Part shown: positions 44,578 through 52,930 of the stretch, piece after piece
Layout: every line of letters starts with the position of its first letter
How positions within the stretch are numbered: position 1 is the first letter of the stretch
From: Pseudomonas sp.
GTDB lineage: Bacteria > Pseudomonadota > Gammaproteobacteria > Pseudomonadales > Pseudomonadaceae
NCBI RefSeq assembly: GCF_002796985.1
Contig: NZ_PEKX01000020.1
Span: 225,197 to 289,196, forward strand
Direction of reading: 5' to 3'
Length of the DNA stretch: 64,000 bases
Notes under the pieces: model-generated
Seen by the model: only the letters and a program-made list of their open reading frames with translations
Databases searched by the model: none
What the model was told of the DNA's origin: nothing
Translations under genes and position numbers: made by a program

Positions 44578-46897
44578 GCGGCCGCTGTGGCTGCCGCGCC
44601 TGGTGATCGCCGGGCTGCTGGCGCTGCTCGCCCTCGCTGCCTGGCAATGGCGCGGCGCCGCGCCGCTGAGCACCGACCTGCTGGAGCTGGTGCCCGGTGG
44701 CAGCCGTGACGCCCTGCAAAGGCAGGCCGAGCAGCGCATGCAGGAACCGCTCAACCGCGAGCTGCTGGTACTGGTCGGCTACCCCGAGCGCGACACCGCC
44801 ATCGCCCACGCCCGCGAACTGGCCGAGCGCTGGCAGGCCAGCGGCCTCTATGAAAAAGTGCAGTGGGGCGTGCAGGCCGACCTGCCGGCCCTGCGCGAAC
44901 AACTGCGCGCAGGCCGCCTCGCGCTGCTCAATGCCGACGACCGCCGACAACTCGCCGAACAGCCGGCCGCCTTCATCCAGCAGCGCGTAGAACAACTCTT
45001 CGACCCCTTCTCCGGCTTCGGCCTGCTGCCCAACGACCAGGACTGGTTCGGCCTGGCCCTGCGCATCCAGCACCACCAACCGCTGACGGCCAAGGTGCAG
45101 CTGGACATCGGCAGCGGCGCGCTGGTCGCCGAAGACGATGGCCGCCACTGGGTGCTGCTGCGCGCGCGCACCCGCGCCGACGCCTTCGACATGAACCTGC
45201 CCCGCGCCGTGGCCGCACAGGTTGCCGAGGCGCGCCAGCAACTGGCTGCCGATGGCGGGCAGATAGTCGCCGCCAGCGGCCTGCTCTATGCCGCTGACGG
45301 GCAGAGCCAGGCCAGCCGCGAGATGACCTGGGTCGGCGGCGGTGCCGCACTGGGCACCCTGCTTCTGCTGCTGCTCGCCTTCCGCCGCGTGCGCGCATTG
45401 CTGGCCTTCGTGCCGGTGCTGGTCGGCGTGCTCGCCGGCGCCACCGCGTGCATCGCGCTGTTCGGCAAGATCAACCTGCTTACCCTGGTGCTCGGCGCCA
45501 GCCTGATCGGCGTGGCCTCGGACTACCCGCTGCACTACCTGTCCAAGGCCTGGACTGCCACTCATTGGCAGCCTTGGCACGCGCTGAAACTCAGCCAGCG
45601 CGGTCTGTTCCTCAGCCTCGCCACCAACCTGATCGGCTACCTCGCGCTGGCCTGCACGCCCTTCCCGGCGCTGACCCAGGTGGCGACCTTCTCGGTGGCC
45701 GGCTTGCTCGCCGCCTACCTGTGCGTGATCGGCCTGCTGCCGCTGCTGCTGCGTGGCGATGCCATCGCCCCGCAACCCTTGCTGCTCGCGTTGGGCGAAC
45801 GCTTGATCGGGCTGCGCCAGGCGCTGCTCAAACGCACGGGAAGCTGGCCACTGCTCGCGGTGGTCGCGCTGTTCTGCGCCGGCGGGCTATGGCAGTTGCA
45901 GGTGAAGAACGACCTGCGCCAGTGGCTGGGCGCCAAGCCGCAACTGCTCAGCGAGGCCCAGGCCGCCGCGCGCATCACCGGCTACCAGCCCACCAGCCAG
46001 TTCTTCCTGGTCCGCGCTGCCGATGAAACCCAGCTGCTGCAACGCCAGGCGGAACTGGCCGCGCGGCTGGACACGCTGGTCGCCTCCGGCCAGCTCAAGG
46101 GCTATCTGGCGCTCAACCAGTTGCTCGCCACCCCACAGCAGCAACAACAGGCCCGCGAGGCGCTGCGCCAACTGCCGCAACACTGGCAGGCGCTGATCGA
46201 CCTGGGCATTCCGCAAGCCGCGCTGCAAGCCGAGCTGGATCAGCTGGAAAAGCTCCCGCCACAAACCCTCGACCAGGCGCTGCAAGGCCCGCTGGGCGAG
46301 CCGTGGCGGCCGCTGTGGCTGGGCACCATCGACGGTGGCGTGGCCGGGCTGGTGAGTTTGCAGGGCCTGTCCGATGCCGGCGTGCTGGCCGAACAGGCCA
46401 AGGGGCTGCAAGGCGTGCAGTTGGTGGATCGTCTCGGCGAGCTGAACCGCCTGTTCGCCGCCACCCAGGTCAGCGCCACCGAACTCAAGCTGCTCTCCTG
46501 CGTACTGATCTTCGCCCTGCTGTTGAAACCCTTCGGCCCGCACGGCGCCCTGCGCATCGTCCTGCTGCCGCTGCTGGCGGCATTGTGCAGCCTCGCCAGC
46601 CTCGGCTGGCTGGGGCAGCCACTGACCCTGTTCAGCCTGTTCGGCCTGCTACTGGTGACCGCCATCGGCGTGGATTACACCATCCTCATGCGCGAGCGCG
46701 TCGGCGGTGTGGCGGTGAGCCTGGTCGGCGTGCTGCTGGCGGCCATCACCACCTGGCTGTCGTTCGGCCTGTTGGCCCTCTCCAGCACGCCGGTGATCAG
46801 CAACTTCGGCCTGGCCGTGGGGCTGGGCCTGGCGTTCTGCTTCCTGTTCTGCCCCTGGGCTGGCGCAAGCAGCCGAGAAGGAGCACCGGCATGCTGA
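44549..46897 (+). CDS. MMPL/RND-type lipid exporter
   Basis: A 782-residue inner-membrane transporter with two repeats, each one TM plus a periplasmic domain followed by five TMs. The first TM (about 11-32) precedes a periplasmic loop to about residue 240; TM2-6 lie about 255-410 with LTLVLGASLIGVASDYPLHYL, where Asp is the likely proton relay; the second half repeats this, with LFGLLLVTAIGVDYTILMRER near 705. It should flip or export the aryl polyene lipid across the inner membrane. Overlaps the LolA-like gene by 29 bases. Confidence 0.9.
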   Translation: MRSAVTLPAERPLWLPRLVIAGLLALLALAAWQWRGAAPLSTDLLELVPGGSRDALQRQAEQRMQEPLNRELLVLVGYPERDTAIAHARELAERWQASGLYEKVQWGVQADLPALREQLRAGRLALLNADDRRQLAEQPAAFIQQRVEQLFDPFSGFGLLPNDQDWFGLALRIQHHQPLTAKVQLDIGSGALVAEDDGRHWVLLRARTRADAFDMNLPRAVAAQVAEARQQLAADGGQIVAASGLLYAADGQSQASREMTWVGGGAALGTLLLLLLAFRRVRALLAFVPVLVGVLAGATACIALFGKINLLTLVLGASLIGVASDYPLHYLSKAWTATHWQPWHALKLSQRGLFLSLATNLIGYLALACTPFPALTQVATFSVAGLLAAYLCVIGLLPLLLRGDAIAPQPLLLALGERLIGLRQALLKRTGSWPLLAVVALFCAGGLWQLQVKNDLRQWLGAKPQLLSEAQAAARITGYQPTSQFFLVRAADETQLLQRQAELAARLDTLVASGQLKGYLALNQLLATPQQQQQAREALRQLPQHWQALIDLGIPQAALQAELDQLEKLPPQTLDQALQGPLGEPWRPLWLGTIDGGVAGLVSLQGLSDAGVLAEQAKGLQGVQLVDRLGELNRLFAATQVSATELKLLSCVLIFALLLKPFGPHGALRIVLLPLLAALCSLASLGWLGQPLTLFSLFGLLLVTAIGVDYTILMRERVGGVAVSLVGVLLAAITTWLSFGLLALSSTPVISNFGLAVGLGLAFCFLFCPWAGASSREGAPAC

Positions 46898-48060
46898 CGA
46901 TGCTGTTCTGGCTGGCCATGCCGCCGCTGTTCGCCCTCGCAGTGATCGGCGGCAAACGCCTGCGCCTGCTGCCCATCGTCAGCCAGTTGCTGGTGGCGGG
47001 CCTGCTGCTGCCGCTGCTGTTCGTCGCGCTGCAAAGCCAGGGCTTCGAGGTGCGCACGCTGGTCAGCGCGCCGTGGCTGCGGCCGCTCTATGACATCGGC
47101 TTCGCGCTGCTGCTGGGGCACATCCTCAGCGATGTGATCGACCTCGATGTCAGCCGCCAGAGTCTGAAGATCGCCCTGCCCAGTTTCGCCGTGCCGCTGG
47201 CCTGCGGCATGGCCAGCGCCTGGTGGCTGCTGGGCGTGCGCGAAGGCATGAGCGTGCTGGGCATCGGCCTGCTGTTCTCGATCACCGCGATCCCGGTGCT
47301 CTACCTGTTCCTGCGCAACATCGACTACCCCGAAGAGTCCACCCGCCGCCTGATGCACGCGGCGGTGCTGATGGACCTGTGGTGCTGGAGCCTGTTCGGC
47401 CTGGCCGAGGGCAGCAGCGATCCGATCCAGCTGGTCTGGCCGCTGCTGGCCGGCAGCGTGCCGCTGCTGCTGCGCCTGCTTCGCGTACGCCATGCGCTGG
47501 CCTTCAGCCTGCCGTTCTTCGGCCTGATGATCGCCTTCCAGCACTGGCACCTGAATACCCTGGTGTTCGCCATCACCTGGTTGATGGCCCAGGCCGCGGT
47601 GCGCCAGCCGTTCCTCTTGCCGGTGTCGCCACGGGCAGCGCTGGCCTTGCAGAACTATCTGCTGGTGCCGCTGGTGCTGGCCTTCGGCATCCTGCAGATC
47701 GACTTCCACCACGCGCTTGCCGGGTACTCCTGGCTGTACCTCGGCGCGCTGCTGGTGCTGCCTGTGGTCAGCAAGCTGGCGGGTAGCTGGCTCGGCCTGC
47801 GCTGGGCGCTGCCGGGCGCAAGCCGGGGTGATTTGTGGAAGGAAAGCCTGCTGCTGAACATTCGCGGGTTGACCGAAATCGTCTTCCTCAACCTGCTGTT
47901 CCAGCAGGGCCACATCGACTCGCTGCTGTATTTCAGCCTGCTGCTGATGAGCCTGTTCGCCACCCTGCTGCCCGCCCTCTGCGGCGTACGCCGTGCGCGC
48001 ACCGCGACTGAATCCCTGGATCACGCCCCGGCAAGGAGCCCCTCAGATGTCCGCCCCTGA
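46891..48060 (+). CDS. Kef/CPA2-like membrane antiporter protein inside the cluster
   Basis: A 389-residue protein with about 12 hydrophobic segments and no soluble C-terminal regulatory domain. I identify it as Na+/H+ exchanger (CPA2)-like from LLLGHILSDVIDLDVSRQSLK, FSITAIPVLYLFLRN and the late segment LLNIRGLTEIVFLNLLFQQG, which resembles the NxRGxxE region of KefB-type antiporters. Start ATG 46891 with aaggag eight bases upstream; it overlaps the exporter gene by 7 bases. A role in proton or cation balance for export, or as a divergent transporter, is inference. I do not recall such a gene in the E. coli ape cluster. Confidence 0.75.
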   Translation: MLTMLFWLAMPPLFALAVIGGKRLRLLPIVSQLLVAGLLLPLLFVALQSQGFEVRTLVSAPWLRPLYDIGFALLLGHILSDVIDLDVSRQSLKIALPSFAVPLACGMASAWWLLGVREGMSVLGIGLLFSITAIPVLYLFLRNIDYPEESTRRLMHAAVLMDLWCWSLFGLAEGSSDPIQLVWPLLAGSVPLLLRLLRVRHALAFSLPFFGLMIAFQHWHLNTLVFAITWLMAQAAVRQPFLLPVSPRAALALQNYLLVPLVLAFGILQIDFHHALAGYSWLYLGALLVLPVVSKLAGSWLGLRWALPGASRGDLWKESLLLNIRGLTEIVFLNLLFQQGHIDSLLYFSLLLMSLFATLLPALCGVRRARTATESLDHAPARSPSDVRP

Positions 48061-49285
48061 TCTGCAACAACGCACCGTCGTCGTGATCGGCGCCGGCCCG
48101 TCCGGCGCCATCGCCGCCGCCCTGCTCAAGCGCAAGGGCCATGACGTGCTGGTGCTGGAGCGCCAGCGCTTCCCGCGCTTCTCCATCGGCGAGAGCCTGC
48201 TGTCGCACTGCCTGGACTTCGTCGAGGAAGCCGGGATGCTCGACGCGGTCCTGGCCGCCGGATTCCAGGTCAAGCACGGCGCGGCCTTCGGCTGGGGCGA
48301 GCGCTACACCGCGTTCGATTTCCGCGACAAGTTCACCGAGGGCAAGGGCAGCACCTTCCAGGTCCAGCGCGCGCGCTTCGACCAGTTGCTGGCCGATCAG
48401 GCTGAACTGCAGGGCGTGGAAATCCGCTACGAGGAGGAGATCGTCGCCGCCGACTTCGCCGGCACCTGCCCGCGCCTGCGGGTGCGCCGCCTGGACGGCA
48501 GCGAGTACGAAGTGGAATGCGCCTTCGTCCTCGACGCCAGCGGCTATGGCCGCGTGCTGCCGCGCCTGCTCGACCTCGAAGCGCCCTCCGGTTTCCCGGT
48601 ACGCCGCGCGGTGTTCACGCATATCGAGGACCGTATCGACGCGCCGGAATTCGACCGCGAGAAGATCCTCATCAGCATCCACCCGCAAGAGCGCGGCATC
48701 TGGTACTGGACCATCCCCTTCAGCGATGGCCGCACCTCGGTCGGCGTGGTCGCCGAGGACCGTCACTTCGAAGGCAAGCTGGATGACCTGGACGCCTGCC
48801 TGAAGGATTTCTACGATGCTGCGCCGAACCTGCGCCCGCTGCTGAAGAACGCCGTGTGGGACACCCCGGCGCGCACCCTCGGCGGCTACTCGGCGAACGT
48901 CAAGCGTCTGGCCGGGCCGGGCTTCGCCCTGCTGGGCAACGCAGCGGAATTCCTCGACCCGGTATTCTCCTCCGGCGTCACCATCGCCATGCGCTCCTCC
49001 AGTATGGCCGCCAACCTGCTCGACCGGCAGCTCAAGGGCGAGACGGTGGACTGGGAAGGCGACTTCGCCCAGCCGCTCAAGCGCGGCGTGGACACCTTCC
49101 GCGCCTATGTCGAGGGCTGGTACGACGGCAGCTTCCAGGACGTGATCTTCTACGAGAAGGCCACCCCGGAAATCCGCCGGATGATCAGCTCGATCCTCGC
49201 CGGCTACGCCTGGGACACACGCAATCCCTTCGTCGCCGAACCGCAGCGCCGCCTGCGGGTGCTTTCCGAAATCTGCGCCAGCTAA
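48047..49285 (+). CDS. FAD-dependent halogenase-like oxidoreductase
   Basis: A 412-residue flavoprotein. GAGPSG (15-20) binds FAD; FQVKHGAAFGWGE places Lys76 where phenol/pyrrole halogenases of the PltA/PltM type have their conserved Lys. WYWTIP (219-224) fits the WxWxIP motif of flavin-dependent halogenases, and GNAAEFLDPVFSSGV is the second FAD site. With both hallmarks present, a real halogenase acting on an ACP-bound phenol or polyene is possible, as in brominated xanthomonadins; a non-halogenating oxygenase or reductase remains an alternative. ATG 48047 overlaps the antiporter gene by 14 bases. Confidence 0.85.
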   Translation: MSAPDLQQRTVVVIGAGPSGAIAAALLKRKGHDVLVLERQRFPRFSIGESLLSHCLDFVEEAGMLDAVLAAGFQVKHGAAFGWGERYTAFDFRDKFTEGKGSTFQVQRARFDQLLADQAELQGVEIRYEEEIVAADFAGTCPRLRVRRLDGSEYEVECAFVLDASGYGRVLPRLLDLEAPSGFPVRRAVFTHIEDRIDAPEFDREKILISIHPQERGIWYWTIPFSDGRTSVGVVAEDRHFEGKLDDLDACLKDFYDAAPNLRPLLKNAVWDTPARTLGGYSANVKRLAGPGFALLGNAAEFLDPVFSSGVTIAMRSSSMAANLLDRQLKGETVDWEGDFAQPLKRGVDTFRAYVEGWYDGSFQDVIFYEKATPEIRRMISSILAGYAWDTRNPFVAEPQRRLRVLSEICAS

Positions 49286-49301
49286 AAGGACAAGGACTGT
49301 C

Positions 49302-50024
49302 ATGACCCGCCCCGCCTCCACCTATGTCGAAGAAACCCGCTTCGGGTTCTGGTTCCTGCAAAGCCACACCTGGCAGCACCATGTGTTGCGCGTGGCGATC
49401 AACGACCTCAAGCGTCTGGTCAGCTGGGACATTCCGGCCAACCCGGTATTGCTCGACGCCGGCTGCGGCCAGGGCCGTTCGTTCCGCCTGCTGCGCGAGG
49501 CGTTCCAGCCCGGACGAATGATCGGCCTCGACGCCGACCCGCACAGCCTCGACTGCTCGGCCATGGAAGCAGCGCGGGAGAACATCGAGGTGGAACTGAG
49601 CTGCGCCGACTGCGCTGACCTGATGCTGCCCTCGGCCAGCGTCGACATCCTGTTCTGCCACCAGACCTTCCACCACCTGATGGAGCAGGAACGCGCGCTG
49701 GCCGAGTTCTGGCGCGTGCTCAAGCCGGGCGGCCTGCTGCTGTTCGCCGAATCCACCCAGGCGTACATCAATACCTGGGTAATCCGCTGGTTCTTCCGCC
49801 ACCCGATGCATGTGCAGAAGAGTGCGCCGCAGTACCTGCAGATGCTCCGCGAGCAGGGCTTCGAGTTCGCCGAGCAGAACGTCTCCTACCCCTACCTGTG
49901 GTGGAGCCGTTCCAGGGACTTCGGCCTGCTGGAGCGCTGGGGCATCCGCCAGCCGAAACCCTTCGGTGAGCGCGAGGAAACCCTGGTCAACGCCGTGGTG
50001 CGCAAGCCGCTGGAGAGTCGCTGA
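49302..50024 (+). CDS. SAM-dependent class I methyltransferase
   Basis: A 240-residue methyltransferase. SAM motif I is LLDAGCGQGRSFRLL near residue 50, motif post-I is MIGLDADPHSLD, and motif IV/V region is VDILFCHQTFHHLMEQERALAEFWRVLKPGG. It may O- or C-methylate the aryl head group; aryl polyenes are often methylated or methoxylated on the ring. It is 16 bases after the flavoprotein gene and 2 bases before the lipoprotein gene. Confidence 0.9.
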   Translation: MTRPASTYVEETRFGFWFLQSHTWQHHVLRVAINDLKRLVSWDIPANPVLLDAGCGQGRSFRLLREAFQPGRMIGLDADPHSLDCSAMEAARENIEVELSCADCADLMLPSASVDILFCHQTFHHLMEQERALAEFWRVLKPGGLLLFAESTQAYINTWVIRWFFRHPMHVQKSAPQYLQMLREQGFEFAEQNVSYPYLWWSRSRDFGLLERWGIRQPKPFGEREETLVNAVVRKPLESR

Positions 50025-50026
50025 AC

Positions 50027-50521
50027 ATGCTCCGCTGGCTGAGCCTCGCCTTTGTTCTGCTGCTGGCCGGTTGCGCCCAGCATGCGCCGCTGCCGTCCGC
50101 GTTGCCGACGCTGGCGACGCCGCTGCAGCTGCATATCCAGCGCGAACAAGGCGCGGCCGGCAAAACGACCAGCCAGGACTGGCTGCTGGTGATTCAACGC
50201 GAAGGCGCAACGCTGCGCTGGTCGCTGATCGACCCACTGGGCATCCCGCTGTCGCGCCAGCTGCTGCATGACGGAGAATGGAACAACGACGGCCTGCTGC
50301 CGCCCAACCCGGAAGCGCGCGACTTGTTCGCCGTGCTGCTGTTCGCCCTCACGCCCGAAGGTGAACTCGCCCAGCGCTACCCGCCCACGGACTTCCGGAT
50401 GGCTGGCGCCACGCGTGAGCTGCAGCCACGCTGGAAGATCACTTACCGTTCGGCGCAGGATTTCACTGTGGAATCCGCCGACCTCCGTTACCGGGTGACG
50501 CCCCTGGAAACCGCTCCATGA
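50027..50521 (+). CDS. DUF3261 lipoprotein (ApeN-like)
   Basis: A 164-residue lipoprotein with signal and lipobox LLLAGC (Cys at about 16). The mature part shows GKTTSQDWLLVIQREG, SLIDPLGIPLSRQLL and YRVTPLE, typical of the DUF3261 proteins found in aryl polyene clusters. Residue +2 is Ala, not Asp, so outer-membrane sorting by Lol is expected. A role as outer-membrane acceptor for the polyene lipid, in the manner of LolB, is inferred. It overlaps the ketosynthase gene by 4 bases. Confidence 0.87.
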   Translation: MLRWLSLAFVLLLAGCAQHAPLPSALPTLATPLQLHIQREQGAAGKTTSQDWLLVIQREGATLRWSLIDPLGIPLSRQLLHDGEWNNDGLLPPNPEARDLFAVLLFALTPEGELAQRYPPTDFRMAGATRELQPRWKITYRSAQDFTVESADLRYRVTPLETAP

Positions 50522-51726
50522 CCGCGACCTATCTGAACGAACTGGGCCTGATCTGCGCGCTGGGCAACGACCGCCGCGAAGTGGCCGCCGCGCTACTGGC
50601 GAGCGAGTCCGCCGGCATGCAGGTGCAATCGGGCTGGGTGCCGGGCAGGAGCCTGCCGGTGGGCACGGTGAAGGCGCGTCTGGCGAACATTCCCGAGCAG
50701 CGCCACGACACCCGCAACAACCGCCTGCTGCTGGCCGCCGCCACGCAGATCGTCCCGGCCATCCGCACGGCCATCCAGCGCTACGGCGCCGCGCGCGTGG
50801 CGGTGGTGCTGGGCACCAGCACCTCGGGTATTCACGAATCCGCCCAGGGCATTCGCCATCATCACCTGCACGGCCAGTTGCCCGAAGGCTTCCACTATTC
50901 GCACCAGGAACTGTGCAACCCCGCGGCCTTCCTCGCCGAGCACTACGAGCTGGCCGGCCCCGCCTACGTCATTTCCACCGCCTGCACCTCCAGTGGCCGC
51001 GCCCTGCAGAGCGCGCGCCGGTTGCTGAACCTGGGGCTGTGCGACGCGGTGTTGTGCGGCGGCGTGGACAGCCTGTGCGAGTTGACGCTCAACGGCTTCA
51101 GTGCGCTGGAGGCGGTGTCGGATGAACGGTGCAAGCCGTTCTCCGCCAACCGTCGAGGCATCAACATCGGCGAAGGTGCCGCGCTGTTCCTGATGACCCG
51201 CGAGCCCGCCCGCGTGGCCCTGCTCGGCGCTGGCGCCAGCTCCGATGCGCACCACATTTCCGCGCCCGAGCCCGAGGGCCGTGGTGCCCGCGAGGCGATG
51301 CGCAAGGCGCTGGCCGACGCGAAGCTCGACGCCGCGCAAATTGCCTACCTGAACCTGCACGGCACCGCGACCGCGCACAACGACGCCATGGAAAGCCTCG
51401 CCGTCAGCGCGGAATTCCCCGCCGGCGTGCCCTGCTCCTCGACCAAACCGCTGTCCGGGCATACCCTCGGCGCCGCCGGCGCACTGGAAGCGGCGTTCTG
51501 CTGGCTGCTGCTGAGCGAGCACAACCCGCATAATCGCTTGCCGCCGCAGCGCTGGGACGGCATGGCCGACCCGCAACTGCCGGCGCTGCAACTGGTGGGC
51601 GACGACGCCCCGCGCCTGCCAAACGAAGGCCCGCGCTACCTGATGAGCAACTCGTTCGCCTTCGGCGGCAACAACATCAGCCTGATCCTGGGCGAGATGA
51701 GCGAAGATTCTGGAGTGACCCGATGA
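50518..51726 (+). CDS. apeO: Beta-ketoacyl-ACP synthase (ApeO-like ketosynthase)
   Basis: A 402-residue thiolase-fold condensing enzyme. The catalytic triad is complete: Cys156 (ISTACTSSGRAL), His281 (NLHGTATAHND) and His315 (SGHTLGAAGAL). It elongates the aryl-ACP with malonyl units, probably as a heterodimer with the ApeC-like half ketosynthase. Start overlaps the lipoprotein stop (ATGA). Next gene is the partner dehydratase. Confidence 0.92.
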   Translation: MTATYLNELGLICALGNDRREVAAALLASESAGMQVQSGWVPGRSLPVGTVKARLANIPEQRHDTRNNRLLLAAATQIVPAIRTAIQRYGAARVAVVLGTSTSGIHESAQGIRHHHLHGQLPEGFHYSHQELCNPAAFLAEHYELAGPAYVISTACTSSGRALQSARRLLNLGLCDAVLCGGVDSLCELTLNGFSALEAVSDERCKPFSANRRGINIGEGAALFLMTREPARVALLGAGASSDAHHISAPEPEGRGAREAMRKALADAKLDAAQIAYLNLHGTATAHNDAMESLAVSAEFPAGVPCSSTKPLSGHTLGAAGALEAAFCWLLLSEHNPHNRLPPQRWDGMADPQLPALQLVGDDAPRLPNEGPRYLMSNSFAFGGNNISLILGEMSEDSGVTR

Positions 51727-52205
51727 TCGACTGGCCGATCGCCTCGCTGCTGCCCCACGCGGGCGACATGATCCTCCTCGACGAAGTGCTCGACTTCGGC
51801 GACGAGGACATTCGCACGCGCCTGACGGTGCGCCCGGGCGGCCTGTTCAACGAGGCCGACGGCAGCCTGCCGGCCTGGGTCGGCGTGGAGCTGATGGCGC
51901 AGAGCGTCGCCGCCTACGCCGGTTGCCAGGCACGCTCGCGCGGCGAGCCGGTGGAACTGGGCTTCCTGCTCGGCACCCGCCAGTACCAGTGCGACGTGGC
52001 GAGCTTCCCCGCCGGCAGCGTGCTGACCCTCCATGCCATTCGCACCCTGCAGGACGACAATGGCATGGGCGTTTTCGAGTGCCATCTGGACGGGCCTGGG
52101 ATCAAGGCGCTGGCGCGCCTGACCGTGTTCCGCCCGCCAGAACCCGCCAGCTACCTACAAGAACCCGCTCTTGCAGAGCGAGAGCCGAAAGAGCCAAGCG
52201 TATGA
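51723..52205 (+). CDS. apeP: Hotdog 3-hydroxyacyl-ACP dehydratase (ApeP-like)
   Basis: A 160-residue hotdog protein. It begins with IASLLPHAGDMILLDEVLDF, the N-terminal pattern of ApeP/FabZ-like dehydratases, and has WVGVELMAQSVAAYAGCQARS, where Glu occupies the FabZ catalytic Glu position. This is the residue missing in the dehydratase domain fused to the ligase, so the two could make one composite active site. Overlaps both neighbours by 4 bases. Confidence 0.9.
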   Translation: MIDWPIASLLPHAGDMILLDEVLDFGDEDIRTRLTVRPGGLFNEADGSLPAWVGVELMAQSVAAYAGCQARSRGEPVELGFLLGTRQYQCDVASFPAGSVLTLHAIRTLQDDNGMGVFECHLDGPGIKALARLTVFRPPEPASYLQEPALAEREPKEPSV

Positions 52206-52930
52206 CTGATTCCATCCTCGTAACCGGCTCCAGCCGCGGCATCGGCCGCGCCATCGCCCTGCGCCTGGCCCAGGCCGGCTTCGACCTGGTGCTGCATTGC
52301 CGCAGCGGCCGCGCCGAGGCCGATGCCGTGCAGGCCGAAATCCAGGCGCTGGGCCGCACCGCCCGCGTGCTGCAATTCGACGTGGCCGAGCGCGAAGCCG
52401 CGCGCAGCATCCTCGAAGCCGACGTGGAAACCCACGGCGCCTACTACGGCGTGGTGTGCAACGCCGGCCTGACCCGCGACGGCGCCTTCCCGGCGCTCAC
52501 CGAAGAAGACTGGGACCAGGTGCTGCGCACCAACCTCGACGGCTTCTACAACGTCCTGCACCCGGTAATCATGCCGATGATCCGCCGTCGCCAGCCGGGA
52601 CGCATCGTCTGCATCACCTCGGTGTCCGGGCTGATCGGCAACCGCGGCCAAGTCAATTACAGCGCCTCCAAGGCCGGCGTGATCGGCGCCGCCAAGGCGC
52701 TGGCCATCGAGCTGGGCAAGCGCAGGATCACGGTGAACTGCGTGGCGCCGGGGCTGATCGACACCGCCATGCTCGACGAGCAGGTGCCGGTGGAGGAAAT
52801 CCTCAAGATGATCCCCGCCCAGCGCATGGGCACGCCCGAGGAAGTGGCCAGCGCGGTGAACTTCCTGATGTCGGCCGAGGCCGGCTACATCACCCGCCAG
52901 GTGCTGGCGGTCAACGGAGGGCTGTGCTGA
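52202..52930 (+). CDS. apeQ: 3-ketoacyl-ACP reductase (ApeQ/FabG-like)
   Basis: A 242-residue short-chain dehydrogenase. The NADPH-binding motif is TGSSRGIG (8-15), and the catalytic residues are Asn111, Ser140, Tyr153 and Lys157 (NYSASKAG). C-terminal VNGGLC is typical of FabG. It reduces the beta-keto group in each elongation round. ATG 52202 overlaps the dehydratase stop. Confidence 0.95.
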   Translation: MTDSILVTGSSRGIGRAIALRLAQAGFDLVLHCRSGRAEADAVQAEIQALGRTARVLQFDVAEREAARSILEADVETHGAYYGVVCNAGLTRDGAFPALTEEDWDQVLRTNLDGFYNVLHPVIMPMIRRRQPGRIVCITSVSGLIGNRGQVNYSASKAGVIGAAKALAIELGKRRITVNCVAPGLIDTAMLDEQVPVEEILKMIPAQRMGTPEEVASAVNFLMSAEAGYITRQVLAVNGGLC

